Source of the DNA: DATFQE01 sp963739085
GTDB lineage: Bacteria > Actinomycetota > Thermoleophilia > Gaiellales > Gaiellaceae
Length of the DNA: 64,000 nt
Assembly: GCA_963739085.1 (NCBI GenBank)
Contig: CAVTZA010000010.1
Coordinates: 186,001-250,000 of the forward strand
Direction: 5' to 3'
Under the pieces are notes generated by a model. It saw only the letters and a list, made by a program, of their open reading frames with translations, did not search any database and had not been told where the DNA came from. The translations under genes and the position numbers were made by a program. Shown here one piece after another: positions 50,712 through 60,136 of the stretch (its first letter is position 1; each line of letters starts with the position of its first letter).

Positions 50712-51776
50712 GTGAGGAAGTTGCTCGTGCTCGGCGCGGCTGTGGCTGCGCTCGCGATACCCGCCGGCGCTTCGGCGTCGACGATCACGCAGGTCATGCA
50801 CGGACTGGACAACGCGAAGGGGCTCGCGTTCGGTCCCGAGGGTGCGCTCTACGTCGCCGAGGGCGGACGCGGCGGCCCGGCTTCCGGGCTCTGCTGGACG
50901 AGCCCGCGGCCGGATCTCGGTTTCCGTTGCTACGGCGCGACGGGCGCGATCTCGCGCTACTGGCACGGGACTCAGGAACGGATCGTGACGGGTCTGCCGT
51001 CGCTGGAGAACCCGGCGGGCGCCGGGCCGGCGGCAGGGCCTCAGCACATCTCGTTCCAGGGACGCGGCGGCATGTACGTGACCATCGGCTTCGGAGGCGA
51101 TCCGAGCGACCGCGACACGGTCTTCCCCGGGCTCGGCTTCTCGCAGCTGCTGAAGATCACGCCATCGGGCGTGGTGCACTCGGTCGCCGACATCGGCGCG
51201 TACGAGGCCGCGAACAATCCGGACGGCCTGCAGGTCGACACCAACGCCTACGCGGTGCTCGCGCTGCCGGGGCATCAGCTCGTGACCGATGCCGGAGGCA
51301 ATTCGCTCCTCGACGTGCGCGCCAACGGCTCGATCTCGACGGTGACGACATTCCCGAAGGTGATCGGCGGGTTCGGTCCGGCCGACCCGGTTCCGACGGA
51401 AGTGGTGGTCGGCCCGGACGGCGCGTACTACGTCTCGAACCTGAGCGGCGTGCCGTTCACCCCGGGCAGCGCGCGCGTGTGGCGCGTCCAGCCCGACGGC
51501 TCGAAGACCATCTACGCAGACGGGCTCACGCAGGTCACCGATCTCGCGTTCGGCCCTGACGGCTCGCTCTACGTGCTCCAGCATGCGGCGGCGCCGTTCT
51601 TCGGCGGGCCGGGCTCGATCGTCCGTATCGCGCCGAGCGGCGCGCGCACGATGGTCGACACACAGGGACGGCTGAACCACCCGGCGGGTCTCGTGGTCGG
51701 GCCTGACGGCGCGCTCTACGTCGCCAACTTCAGCATCGCGCCCGACGTCGGCGAAGTGCTGAAGATCGTGCAGTAG
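50712..51776 (+). CDS. Secreted ScyD/ScyE-type beta-propeller protein
   Basis: 354 residues from GTG 50712, preceded by GGAAGGGG. A signal peptide (MRKLLVLGAAVAALAIPAGASAS) is followed by NHL/SMP-30-like propeller repeats of the form LAFGPEGALYVAE, VVGPDGAYYVSN, LAFGPDGSLYVLQ and VVGPDGALYVANF. The early segment SPRPDLGFRCYGATGAISRYW and GLPSLENPAG match the ScyD/ScyE family, named from scytonemin clusters but widespread with unknown function. A hairpin follows the stop. Confidence 0.82.
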   Translation: MRKLLVLGAAVAALAIPAGASASTITQVMHGLDNAKGLAFGPEGALYVAEGGRGGPASGLCWTSPRPDLGFRCYGATGAISRYWHGTQERIVTGLPSLENPAGAGPAAGPQHISFQGRGGMYVTIGFGGDPSDRDTVFPGLGFSQLLKITPSGVVHSVADIGAYEAANNPDGLQVDTNAYAVLALPGHQLVTDAGGNSLLDVRANGSISTVTTFPKVIGGFGPADPVPTEVVVGPDGAYYVSNLSGVPFTPGSARVWRVQPDGSKTIYADGLTQVTDLAFGPDGSLYVLQHAAAPFFGGPGSIVRIAPSGARTMVDTQGRLNHPAGLVVGPDGALYVANFSIAPDVGEVLKIVQ

Positions 51777-51788
51777 AACTATCGCGGC

Positions 51789-51821
51789 GAGGGTGGTCGC
51801 GCCGGCGGGCGCGCCACCCTC
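51789..51821 (+). terminator. Hairpin terminator after ScyD/E-like gene
   Basis: GAGGGTGG (51789-51796) pairs with CCACCCTC (51814-51821). Between them CGCGCC and GGCGCG can extend the stem. It lies 12 bp after the stop and there is no clear T run. Confidence 0.55.
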
Positions 51822-51958
51822 GTCCAACTCAGTTCCGTGCGTGGGCGCGGCGACCTTGGTCGGGCGGTCGAGGAGCTGCGAGGCGTTGTCTTGATGCCCC
51901 AAATTCGCCGATGCGACGGCTAGTCTTCGAGCGATCCTGCGGAGATCGAAGGGGCTGG

Positions 51959-53026
51959 ATGTCAGACGACGTCGACATACAGGCTCGGTCCGAGCCGTTG
52001 CGACGACCCCGATTCGGGGGTCTCCGAATGCCGGGCGCCGCGGGTAAGCGTCGGCGGCACGTTCGGATCGGAGCGGTTGTCGCCGTGGCGCTGGCAGCCG
52101 GATTCGTCGCATGGCTCGTGCTCGACAACGATGGCGGCTCCTCGAACGCGCCAACTCAGGGCGCCGCGACCGACATGAAGCCTGCGGCCATCGCGACACT
52201 GGCCCGGTCCGTCGGGCATCCGATCTACTGGCTCGGACCGAGGCGCGACACGACCTACGAGGTCACGCAGGCCGCGAACGGAAAGATCTACGTGCGCTAC
52301 CTGCCGTCGGGTGTCGACGTCGGCTCCTCCAAGCCGTACCTCACTGTGGCCACGTATCCCTTCCCCGGCACCTACGCGGTCATCCGGAAGCAGGCGCGCG
52401 GCAAGGGCGCGGTCACCGCGCGGCTCGCGGGCGGAGGCGTCGCCGTGCTGGACGCCGGCTACCCGCAGAGCGTCCACATCGGCTACCCGCGCGTGGACTA
52501 CCAGGTGGAGGTCTACGACCCGACGCCGGCGCGCGCGATGCAGCTCGTGTCGTCGGGGCAGCTCAAGAGCATCGGCAGCCGCGCGGCAACGACCGCCGGC
52601 AGGATCAGCACGAAGCCCACGGCCGCGACGCCGACGGACCTACGGAGGTTCGCGCGCCGGGTCGGCCACCCGATCTACTGGGCCGGCCCCAAAGCTGGCT
52701 ACACGTACGAGCTGAGCAGCACCTCGAACGGGAGCGTGTTCATCCGCTACCTGCCCCCCGGTGTGAGAGTCGGCGACCCGAGGGCGCGGTACGTGACGGT
52801 GGCGACTTACCCGTTTCCGGGCGCCCTCGCAGCCGTCACGAAGACTGCGAACCGCGCCGCCAGGATCAAGCTCGACCGCGGCGGGATCGGCGTCGTCGAC
52901 GCCGCCTACCCGAAGAGCATCCACCTCGCCTACCCCGGCTCCGACTACCAGATCGAGGTCTACGACCCCTCCCCGAGCGCCGGCCGCAAGCTCGTCGCCT
53001 CCGGCGCGATCTCGCCGGTCCCGTAG
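51959..53026 (+). CDS. Membrane-anchored protein with a tandem-duplicated domain
   Basis: 355 residues. A basic N-terminus and one membrane helix (IGAVVAVALAAGFVAWLVL) are followed by two copies of a domain of about 115 residues, at roughly 80-210 and 225-350. Both contain VGHPIYWxGP, TYE, NGxxxxRYLPxGVxVG, TVATYPFPG, GGxxVxDAxYPxSxHxxYPxxDYQxEVYDPxP and a closing SSG/ASG. The copies have diverged but keep every block. The family is unknown; the regular Tyr/Pro-rich beta pattern suggests an exported binding module. ATG 51959 follows GGGGCTGG. Confidence 0.75.
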   Translation: MSDDVDIQARSEPLRRPRFGGLRMPGAAGKRRRHVRIGAVVAVALAAGFVAWLVLDNDGGSSNAPTQGAATDMKPAAIATLARSVGHPIYWLGPRRDTTYEVTQAANGKIYVRYLPSGVDVGSSKPYLTVATYPFPGTYAVIRKQARGKGAVTARLAGGGVAVLDAGYPQSVHIGYPRVDYQVEVYDPTPARAMQLVSSGQLKSIGSRAATTAGRISTKPTAATPTDLRRFARRVGHPIYWAGPKAGYTYELSSTSNGSVFIRYLPPGVRVGDPRARYVTVATYPFPGALAAVTKTANRAARIKLDRGGIGVVDAAYPKSIHLAYPGSDYQIEVYDPSPSAGRKLVASGAISPVP

Positions 53027-53050
53027 CCCGGGGCCGACCGGGTAGCGATC

Positions 53051-55427
53051 TTGCTGCTGGCCTGGATCGCCTTTCCGCTCGTCCTCGCGCTGCTCTCGCT
53101 TGGCTGCGGGCTCCTACTCGAACAATTGGCCGGTCAGAGGCTCCCCGGCACGCTTCTGGCTCCGGCGGGACTCGCGGTGATGATCGTGCTGGCGAGCTTC
53201 GCGACCCTCAGCGCCACGACCGCCATGCTCGCAACTCCGGTCGTCGTCGCAGTCGCCGTAGCGGGGTGGGCTTCAGGCGTACCGTGGCAGGGCCGACGGA
53301 TCGACGGATGGGCCGCCGGCGCGGCGATCGGCGTCTTCGCGGTCTACGCGGCACCGGCGGTGCTTTCGGGGCAAACGACGTTCGCGGGCTTCCTGACGCT
53401 CGATGACACCGCCACTTGGCTCGGCCTGACAGACCAAGTGCTGGCGCACGGTCGCGACCTCGGCACGCTCGCGCCCTCTTCGTACGAGGCAATGCTCGAT
53501 GACATTCTCAAGCAGAGCGGCTATCCCGTCGGCTCGTTCTTGCCTCTCGGGATAGGCGGCAGGCTGGTGGGGACGGACATCGCCTGGGTGTTTCAGCCCT
53601 ACATCTCCTTCGGTGCGGCGATGCTCGCGCTCGGTCTTTACGAGCTCAGCGCCCGGCTAGTGCGGTCGCCGCGTGTGCGCGCTCTGGTGACGTTCATCGC
53701 CGCCCAGCCGGCGCTCCTCTACGCGTATTCGCAATGGAGCGGCGTCAAGGAGGTGGTCTCTGCAGCGATGATCGCGCTCTTCGCGAACTTGCTCGCGCTG
53801 AGCGTGTCGCGGACGGACTCGGATCGGCCTCTCCGCCGTGTTCTTCCGCTCGGGACCGCGATGGCGGCCGAGCTCGTGGCGCTGAGCGTCGGAGGCGGCA
53901 TCTGGCTGATCGCCGGCCTGCTCATCGGAGCGGTCATCCTCGCGCGGGTCGATACCAGGCTGCTCGCGCGACGGGCCGTCGCCCTCGTGGCCGTCGTTCT
54001 CGTGCTCTCGCTTCCCGCTCTCGCGATCGCCGGAACCTTCTTGGGCACGGCGAGGGAGAGTTCCGTTCTGACGAGCGCGAACGAGCTCGGAAACCTCATA
54101 CGGCCCGCTCGACCGCCTCCAGTTCTTCGGCGTCTGGCCGTCCACTGACTTTCGGATCCCCCCGGCTCACCTCGGCCCGACCTACGTCCTGATCGCGGTC
54201 CTCGCGGCAGCTACCGGGGCTGGCCTGTGGTTTGCCTGGAAAAGCCGAACATGGGCGTTGCTCCTCTACGTGTCGACTCTGACGATCGGCTGCGTCCTGC
54301 TGGTCGGCAAGGGCTCGCCGTGGATCGACGGGAAGGCGATGGGAACCGCTTCCACGGCCTTCCTCCTTAGCGCGCTCGTGGGCTGCGCGGTCTTTTTCGA
54401 GCGCGGCAGGCGAACCGAGGCGGTCGTGGCGGCTGCGGCGATCGCCGGCGGGGTGCTCTGGTCGAACGCGCTCGCCTACCACGCCGTCTGGCTCGCGCCT
54501 GAGCCCGCGCTCGCAGAGCTGAATTCGATCGGCAACCGGTTCGCCGGCGAGGGGCCTACGCTGATGACGGAGTACGAGCCGTATGGGGTGAGGCACTTTC
54601 TCAGACGGATGGACCCGGAATCGGCAAGCGAGCTCCGGCGACGGCTCATCCCGCTGCTCGACGGCCGGAGCGTGCCGAAAGGCGGCTACGCCGACCTCGA
54701 CCAGTTTCAAACCTCTGGGATCCTCGTGTACAGGACACTCGCTCTGCGCCGCTCACCGTCGGAGAGCCGTCCGCCGTCGAACTACCAGCTCGCCTGGCGC
54801 GGTCGCTACTACGAGGTCTGGCAACGCCCTGACGGCGACCCCGGAATTGTTCGACACCTCCCGCTTGGCGATGCGGTTCAACCGGGAGGGAAACCCTTGT
54901 GCAGCGAGGTCCTCCAGCTCGCGGTGCTCGCAGGACGTTCGGGCCGGTTGGCATCCGTCGCCAGGCAACCTGTGATCGCAGTGAACCTCGCGACGATTGC
55001 GTCGCTCGACGGTTGGCGGGCGGACTCCGGCGGACGCGTGGTCCCGAACGGAGACGGAGGTAGGCTCGAAACAGACGTGCGTGCACCGGTCGGCGGCCGC
55101 TACAGCTTCTGGCTTGGTGGCTCGTTCCGCGATCGGATGAGGTTGCTCGTCGACGGCAAAGTCGTCGCGGACAGGCGCCACTGGATCAACAACGCCGGCC
55201 AGTACACGCCGTTTGGAACCGCAGTACTGAGGCGCGGAGCCCACCGCGTCGTGCTCGCGTACCAGGGCCCGGATCTCCATCCCGGAAGCGGGGGGGCCCA
55301 GTTCGGGTTTGGACCGCTCATCCTCAGCCGTGACGACGACGAGCGTGTCACAATCGTTCCCTCAACGGACGCGAGAACGCTTTGCGGCCGGAATCTCGAC
55401 TGGATCGAGGCACTGGGGCCGGCGTGA
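53051..55427 (+). CDS. Large multi-pass membrane protein, glycosyltransferase-C-like, frameshifted
   Basis: The first frame (TTG 53051) has about eight to nine membrane segments, with LDDTATWLGLTDQVLAHGRD and YPVGSFLPLGIGGRLVGTD in external loops. At C54097 the frame shifts by +1. The next frame continues YGPLDRLQFFGVWPSTDFR, four further membrane segments, and a C-terminal external domain of about 290 residues (GKPLCSEVL; WLGGSFRDRMRLLVDGKVVADRRH) that resembles a carbohydrate-binding beta-sandwich. Removing C54097 gives about 791 residues. The topology is like that of actinobacterial GT-C or mannosyltransferase-like proteins, but no catalytic motif is certain. Confidence 0.65.
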
Positions 55428-55479
55428 TCTCGGATTGCTGCAAGAGCCACGAGCCGCCGTGCGGCGCTCGCACGTCTGC

Positions 55480-55704
55480 ATGGTCGGAGCCTGGATCGCG
55501 AAGGGCGCCGGCTCACTCGGCCAGGGCGAGATCGCCCTGCTCGCGGCGACGGTCGTGGTCGTTGGTGTACAGATCTTCTGCGCCTCCTTCGTGCTCTCGG
55601 TTCTCGGCGCACCTGTTCGAAGAGGCGATCACGCATCGGCGGCAAGAGAAGCGCTTGACACCAGCTACGCCGCGATGACGGCCGACGATGCGATCCCGCG
55701 TTGA
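55480..55704 (+). pseudogene. Fragment of a GtrB/DPM-like glycosyltransferase C-terminus (tentative)
   Basis: A short frame encodes AKGAGSLGQGEIALLAATVVVVGVQIFCASFVLSVLG, the membrane-hairpin ending typical of family 2 glycosyltransferases of the dolichol-phosphate-mannose synthase type. The catalytic domain is missing. It starts after the large membrane protein and ends at the integrase remnant, which suggests truncation during an insertion event. The short length makes the call tentative. Confidence 0.35.
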
Positions 55705-55931
55705 ACGATCCCTCTCGCGCCGCTGTCCGTGGTAAAGGCGGTGGTAACAACAACGGCGCGATGGTCGTTTTCGTAAGCCGCCAACTGGACACGCCAACCC
55801 GAACATCACCCCGCCGCGTCTACGCCCACCTCCACGCCCACGCCACCACCGCACGCGCCGCACTCGACGCGAGCCACGCAGCACTCACGCAGTCAGCTAC
55901 GCAACTCCACCTCGCGGGTGGTAACGGCTAA
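55701..55931 (+). pseudogene. Tyrosine recombinase (integrase) C-terminal remnant
   Basis: The frame reads VVFVSRQL, then RVYAHLHAHATTARAALDASHAAL. Between these the neighbouring frame supplies GHANPNIT. Together these are the last helices of a phage-type integrase: the His of LGHAN and the catalytic Tyr in RVYAHL. Two small indels break the frame and the Arg-containing catalytic core is absent, so it cannot be active. It marks an old integration in the stretch before tRNA-Asp. Confidence 0.6.
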
Positions 55932-56038
55932 GGGATCACGACGATGTTCTATCCGGAGGCGTCGCGGTCTCGAACCGACCACCCTGTACACAGCGGTCAA
56001 GGTGTTGGACCCAGGGTCAGATCGGTGATCAGCTCCGC

Positions 56039-57555
56039 TCACGGGAGCGGAATCACGGCGATCGCTCTGTTCGCGAAGGTGCAGGTCAGGTTGCCCGTAC
56101 CCTGCGCTCTGTATTGCGCCGTGAAGGTGGTGCTACCCGGCGTCAGTCCGCTCACGACTGCGGCCGCGGACGCACGTGTCAGTAGCGAGCCCGAGACCTC
56201 CAAGGCATTCGAGTCTGATGCAACAAGTCCGCCGCTAGACGCAAACGACATCAGGCAGTTCGTTCCGTTGGCGTTGCCAATCAACGCGGCCGTCACGGTG
56301 ACGAGCACCCTTCCCGAGGCAGGGACGGTCACCGTGGCCGACGGCCCCGGGGTTGTCAGGTTGCCGTAGACCGTGGCGCCGTTGCTGGTGATCGTCTGTG
56401 ACGTGGCGACGGTTCCGGCCACGGTTCCCGCGGTGCCTGCGGGGCCGGTAGCACCCGTTGCGCCGGTCGGACCGCTGGGTCCGGTCGGGCCGCTGGGTCC
56501 GGTCGGGCCGCTGGGTCCGGTCGGGCCGCTGGGTCCGGTCGGGCCGCTGGGCCGGTCGGGCCCGGTCGGGCCGTGGGTCCGGTCGGGCCGGTGGGTCCGG
56601 TCGGGCCTGTGGCGCCGGCACCGGTCGCGCCCGTGGCCCCCGTTGCGCCAGTCGCTCCGGTCGCGCCCGTCGGACCGATCGGGCCTGCAGGACCGGTGGC
56701 GCCGGTCGCGCCCGTCGGACCGATCGGGCCCGTCGGCCCCGTTGGGCCGGTCTCACCCGTCGCACCAGTCGCGCCTGTGGCACCGGTCGCACCGGTGGCA
56801 CCCGTTGCGCCGGTTGCTCCGGTAGCGCCCATCGGACCGATCGGGCCTGCAGGACCGGTCGCGCCGGTCGCACCCGTGGCTCCGGTTGCGCCGGTCGCTC
56901 CGGTTGCGCCCGTTTGACCCGTCGCCCCGGTCGCACCCGTCGCCCCGTTCGCTCCGGTCGGGCCGGTCGGCCCCGTTGGGCCGGTCTCACCCGTCGCACC
57001 AGTCGCGCCTGTGGCACCCGTTGCGCCGGTCGCTCCGGTAGCGCCCGTCGGGCCGGTCGGGCCTGCAGGGCCGGTGCCCCCGGTCGCCCCCGTAGCGCCT
57101 GTGGCCCCAGTCGCGCCCGTAGCACCGGTCGCTCCGGTCGGGCCGGTCGGCCCCGTCGCTCCTGTGGGGCCCGTCGCCCCTGTGGCACCCGTCGCTCCGG
57201 TCGTCCCGGTCGGGCCCGTCGGGCCGGTCGCCCCCGCGGCGCCGGCAGCGCCCGCCGCGCCTGCAGGCCCCGCCGGACCGGTCGCTCCCGCCGGGCCCTG
57301 CGGGCCTGCGGGACCCGCCGGTCCTGCGGTGCCCGGCGGCCAGGCGACCCGACGCTCGTTCTTGTGGCACGGGCCCTCGCGCAGCTTCAGGTCACGCCGC
57401 GTCTGAGGGTTGCCCGTCAACTCGATGCACGCGATGTAGGTGACCTTCGTGCGGGCCGGAGCGGCGGTGGCGGCGCTCGGCGCGCAGAGCGCGAGCAGGC
57501 CGACGCCCGATAACAGCACAACTAGCCAACGCCACAAAACGTTCGGCGCATGCAC
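56039..57555 (-). CDS. Exported collagen-like Gly-X-Y repeat protein, frameshifted
   Basis: From GTG 57555: signal peptide (VLWRWLVVLLSGVGLLALCAPSAATAA), a short domain with two Cys (YIACIELTG; REGPCHKNERRV), then more than 90 Gly-X-Y triplets dominated by GAT, GPT and GPA (about 57325-56460). The frame slips by -1 near 56575; the other frame resumes the repeat and then gives a C-terminal beta-rich domain: TSQTITSNGATVYGNLTTPGPSATVTVPASG, NGTNCLMSF and FANRAIAVIPLP. This layout of stalk plus globular tip resembles BclA-type surface filaments. One missing C in the repeat tract would repair it; the repeats are prone to both slippage and assembly error. Confidence 0.75.
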
Positions 57556-57701
57556 CGCGCACCCCCTCTCCACGCGAAACCTACGTGCGCGTAGCCACAG
57601 AGGCAAACGCGCCCTCATCCGAGGGATCGAACCGTGATGGGCCATCGTGCCGACCTCGACCCCGTGGCGTCCGTGTGGAGACCGTTCGGCTGAGCCCCCT
57701 C

Positions 57702-58154
57702 ATGCTCGCGATCTGCTCCGCCTTCCTGGCGGCGTCTCCGGCCGTTGCTGCCCGGCCGCAGCCGTATCTGGCGGCGATCGGCCGCCCGGCGGGCTAGGTG
57801 CGAGCGATCCGCTGTTTCCGTGAGCCGCACCGTACGGCGGTCGCAGGCCTGATCTCGGCAATCTACGGCAACCAGCGGGGCATCGACGGCATCGCGCCGA
57901 ACGCGTGGCTGCTCTTTGCGGCGACGTCGTTCGGTGCTCTGTCGATTGCGCGCGCGATCACCTGGGCGTGCGCCCGTGATCAACCTCTTACTTGCCGTTC
58001 TGGGTCGGGTGCCGGGCTACGGGCCGGCGGTCGGCTACGCACTGGCGCCGGCGCGCTGGTCGTCGCGGCGGCGGGGAACTGCTTCGACGGGAACTCCGCG
58101 CGCTGCACGCTGTCAGGCCCCGACGGAACTCTCTGGATGAGAAAAGCCGCGTGA
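57702..58154 (+). pseudogene. Decayed subtilisin-like (S8) serine protease
   Basis: Pieces of an exported subtilase occur in order but in different frames: signal peptide MLAICSAFLAASPAVAARPQPYLAAIG (57702 to stop 57797); PHRTAVAGLISAIYGNQRGIDGIAPNA (the catalytic His block, normally HGTxVAG, with Gly changed to Arg); VINLLLAVLGRVPGYGPAVGYALA in the next frame; and ALVVAAAGNCFDGNSARC around the oxyanion Asn. The Asp block and the C-terminal Ser block are missing. It is clearly non-functional and lies directly before tRNA-Asp. Confidence 0.65.
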
Positions 58155-58169
58155 GCGGCGACTTCTGAA

Positions 58170-58243
<74 letters not shown>

Positions 58244-58326
58244 GCGGGCCGGACGATTGTAGCCGAGGCCCTTGAGCTATTTCCAGCGCCCGGCGCCGTA
58301 GAACTCCTCGTGTTCGCGGACGCGTC

Positions 58327-58941
58327 TCAACCGCGCTCGACGACCTCGCGCTCGGGGTCGCGGGCCGGATCCTGCTCGGGCAGGACGTCTCGGGACCAGT
58401 CGCGGGTCTTCCAGCCCGGAACCGGTGTCTCGCAGTCCGTCTTCGGGACGAAGCGAGAGCGCTCGACGAGGCGGTACTGGTGGATGTAGCGCGGGCAGTT
58501 CGGGAACACCTGCTCGGCATGGACTCGGACGATGAACTGCGCCTCCGGGTATTCGGCCAGGAGGGGGTCGTCCTCGACGATCGAGGCGACGCCGTTCAGC
58601 CGGAGGCGTCGTCGCTGCTCGAAGTGGATGAACAGCAGCCCGACGTGCGGGTTCACGAGGAGGTTCCCCATCGAGAGGTACATGCCGTTCCCGTCGTAGT
58701 TCGGCCACGCGATCGTGCGCTCGTCGAGCACGCGGACGAACCCGGGCTCGCCGCCCTTGTAGGAGCAATTCGGTCGACCTTCGGCGTCGGCGGAGGCGAT
58801 GAAGACCATGTCGCAGCTCTCGATGAAGCGGCGGTCGTCCTCGTCGATGCCGGGCCGCGCGACGAAGCGCTCCTCGAGCCGATCGGCCAAACGGGTGGTG
58901 TCGTAGCGCTCCTGGAGCCGCCGCGAGCCCTCGTGGTACAT
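58327..58941 (-). CDS. Pyridoxamine 5'-phosphate oxidase-fold protein
   Basis: About 204 residues with the FMN-binding split-barrel pattern: FIESCDMVFIASADAEGRPNCSYKGGEPGFVRVLDERTIAWPNYDGNGMYLSMGNLLVNPHVGLLFIHFE, then LRLNGVASIVEDDPLL. This subgroup is annotated as PPOX-class flavin-dependent oxidoreductase; the PLP-biosynthesis role is not implied. ATG 58941 is used; GTG 58947 is an alternative. It lies 50 bp from the divergent MarP-like gene. Confidence 0.82.
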   Translation of the reverse strand: MYHEGSRRLQERYDTTRLADRLEERFVARPGIDEDDRRFIESCDMVFIASADAEGRPNCSYKGGEPGFVRVLDERTIAWPNYDGNGMYLSMGNLLVNPHVGLLFIHFEQRRRLRLNGVASIVEDDPLLAEYPEAQFIVRVHAEQVFPNCPRYIHQYRLVERSRFVPKTDCETPVPGWKTRDWSRDVLPEQDPARDPEREVVERG

Positions 58942-58990
58942 GCCCACACAGCGATGATCGCACCCGCCGTCGAGGCCGTCCACTAGCCTC

Positions 58991-60136
58991 GTGGGGCTGA
59001 CGACACTCGACTGGCTTGTCCTCGGATTCGCCCTGCTGACGGCTCTCCTCGGCGCCCGCCGCGGTTTTCTGACCACGGCGCTGTCGATGGCCGGAGTGGT
59101 CGGCGGCGCGATGCTCGGAGCACGCCTCGCGCCGAACTTCCTGCACGACGGCTCGAGCTCGCCGTACACGCCGCTCGTCGCGCTCGTGGGTGCCGGCGTG
59201 CTGGCGATCGTCTTCGAGGCGGTGGGCGCCACCGTCGGGGACCGAATCCGCCGAGCCTTCCCGCTGAGGCCGCTGTGGGCGCTGGACTCGGTCGGCGGCT
59301 TCGTCCTCGGCGCGACCCTCGGGCTCGTGCTCGTCTGGGTCTTCGGCGCGGTCGCGCTGCAGTTCCCGGGGCAGACGAAGCTGCGGGAGGAGGCGCAGCG
59401 CTCGGAGATCCTGCAGCGCCTCAACGACATCGCGCCGCCGTCGAAGGCTCTGAGCGCGCTCGCGCGCGTGGACCCGTTCCCGGCGATCGCCGGTCCGCTC
59501 GCACCGGTGGAGCCGCCGAGCCCCGCCGTGCTGCGTACGCCGGGCGTACGGGTCGCGGCGCCGAGCGTCGTCAAGGTCCTGGGGACCGCCTGCGGCCTCT
59601 CGATCGAGGGCTCCGGTTGGGTCGCGCGGCCCGAGCTGGTCGTCACGAACGCCCACGTCGTCGCCGGCCAGTCGGACACGACCGTCCAGGCGCCCGGGTC
59701 CCAGCGCCTGTCGGCCGAGGCGGTCGCGTTCGACGCGCGCAACGACGTCGCCGTGCTGCGGGTCGACGGTCTCGGCGCCCGGCCGCTGACGCTCGTCGAT
59801 CCTGAAGTCGGGGACTCCGTGGCGATTCTCGGCTATCCCGAGAATGGCCCGTTTACCGCCGTGCCCGGACGGATCGGGCCGACGGGCACGCTGCTGACCG
59901 ATGATGCGTACGGCCGCGGCCCCGTCGTTCGCCGCGTGACCAGCCTTCGGGGGCGCGTGCGGCGCGGGAACTCGGGCGGGCCCGCGGTGAACGCGCGCGG
60001 CCAGGTCGAGACGACCGTGTTCGCCGCGCGTACCGGCTCGGACGGCGGCTACGGCGTCTCGTCCGATCTCGTCCGCAAGGCGCTGAGCTCCGCGGGTCCG
60101 CGCGTCTCGACCGGCGCCTGCGCGCTCTCGGACTAA
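58991..60136 (+). CDS. marP: MarP-type membrane serine protease (CvpA-trypsin fusion)
   Basis: 381 residues. Four N-terminal membrane segments (residues 1-125) match the CvpA/colicin V production domain. A short linker leads to a chymotrypsin-fold protease from about 185, with His in VTNAHVVAG, Asp in DARNDVAVLRV and Ser in RRGNSGGPAV. Two Cys (GTACGLSI and GACALSD) could form the redox disulfide seen in mycobacterial MarP, which protects against acid stress. GTG 58991 start. The stop overlaps the convergent methyltransferase gene by 4 bp. Confidence 0.88.
   Translation: MGLTTLDWLVLGFALLTALLGARRGFLTTALSMAGVVGGAMLGARLAPNFLHDGSSSPYTPLVALVGAGVLAIVFEAVGATVGDRIRRAFPLRPLWALDSVGGFVLGATLGLVLVWVFGAVALQFPGQTKLREEAQRSEILQRLNDIAPPSKALSALARVDPFPAIAGPLAPVEPPSPAVLRTPGVRVAAPSVVKVLGTACGLSIEGSGWVARPELVVTNAHVVAGQSDTTVQAPGSQRLSAEAVAFDARNDVAVLRVDGLGARPLTLVDPEVGDSVAILGYPENGPFTAVPGRIGPTGTLLTDDAYGRGPVVRRVTSLRGRVRRGNSGGPAVNARGQVETTVFAARTGSDGGYGVSSDLVRKALSSAGPRVSTGACALSD

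Noticed and set aside
48913..50715. 600-codon plus-strand frame opposite ppk1
   Set aside because: Low-complexity Arg/Glu/Val sequence; ppk1 on the other strand has all catalytic motifs.
56450..57330. CRISPR array or tandem satellite in the repeat-rich stretch
   Set aside because: The repeats are 9-bp codon triplets encoding Gly-X-Y, without spacers; it is the collagen-like coding region. No CRISPR array was seen elsewhere.
56573..57406. Plus-strand proline/valine-rich frames (GPVAPVAPV type) opposite the collagen-like gene
   Set aside because: They are the mirror image of the Gly-X-Y repeat and lack signal peptide or flanking domains.
57585..57797. A 70-residue protein as an independent gene
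   Set aside because: Its last 32 residues are a subtilase signal peptide that continues, in other frames, into subtilase blocks; better explained as part of the decayed protease.
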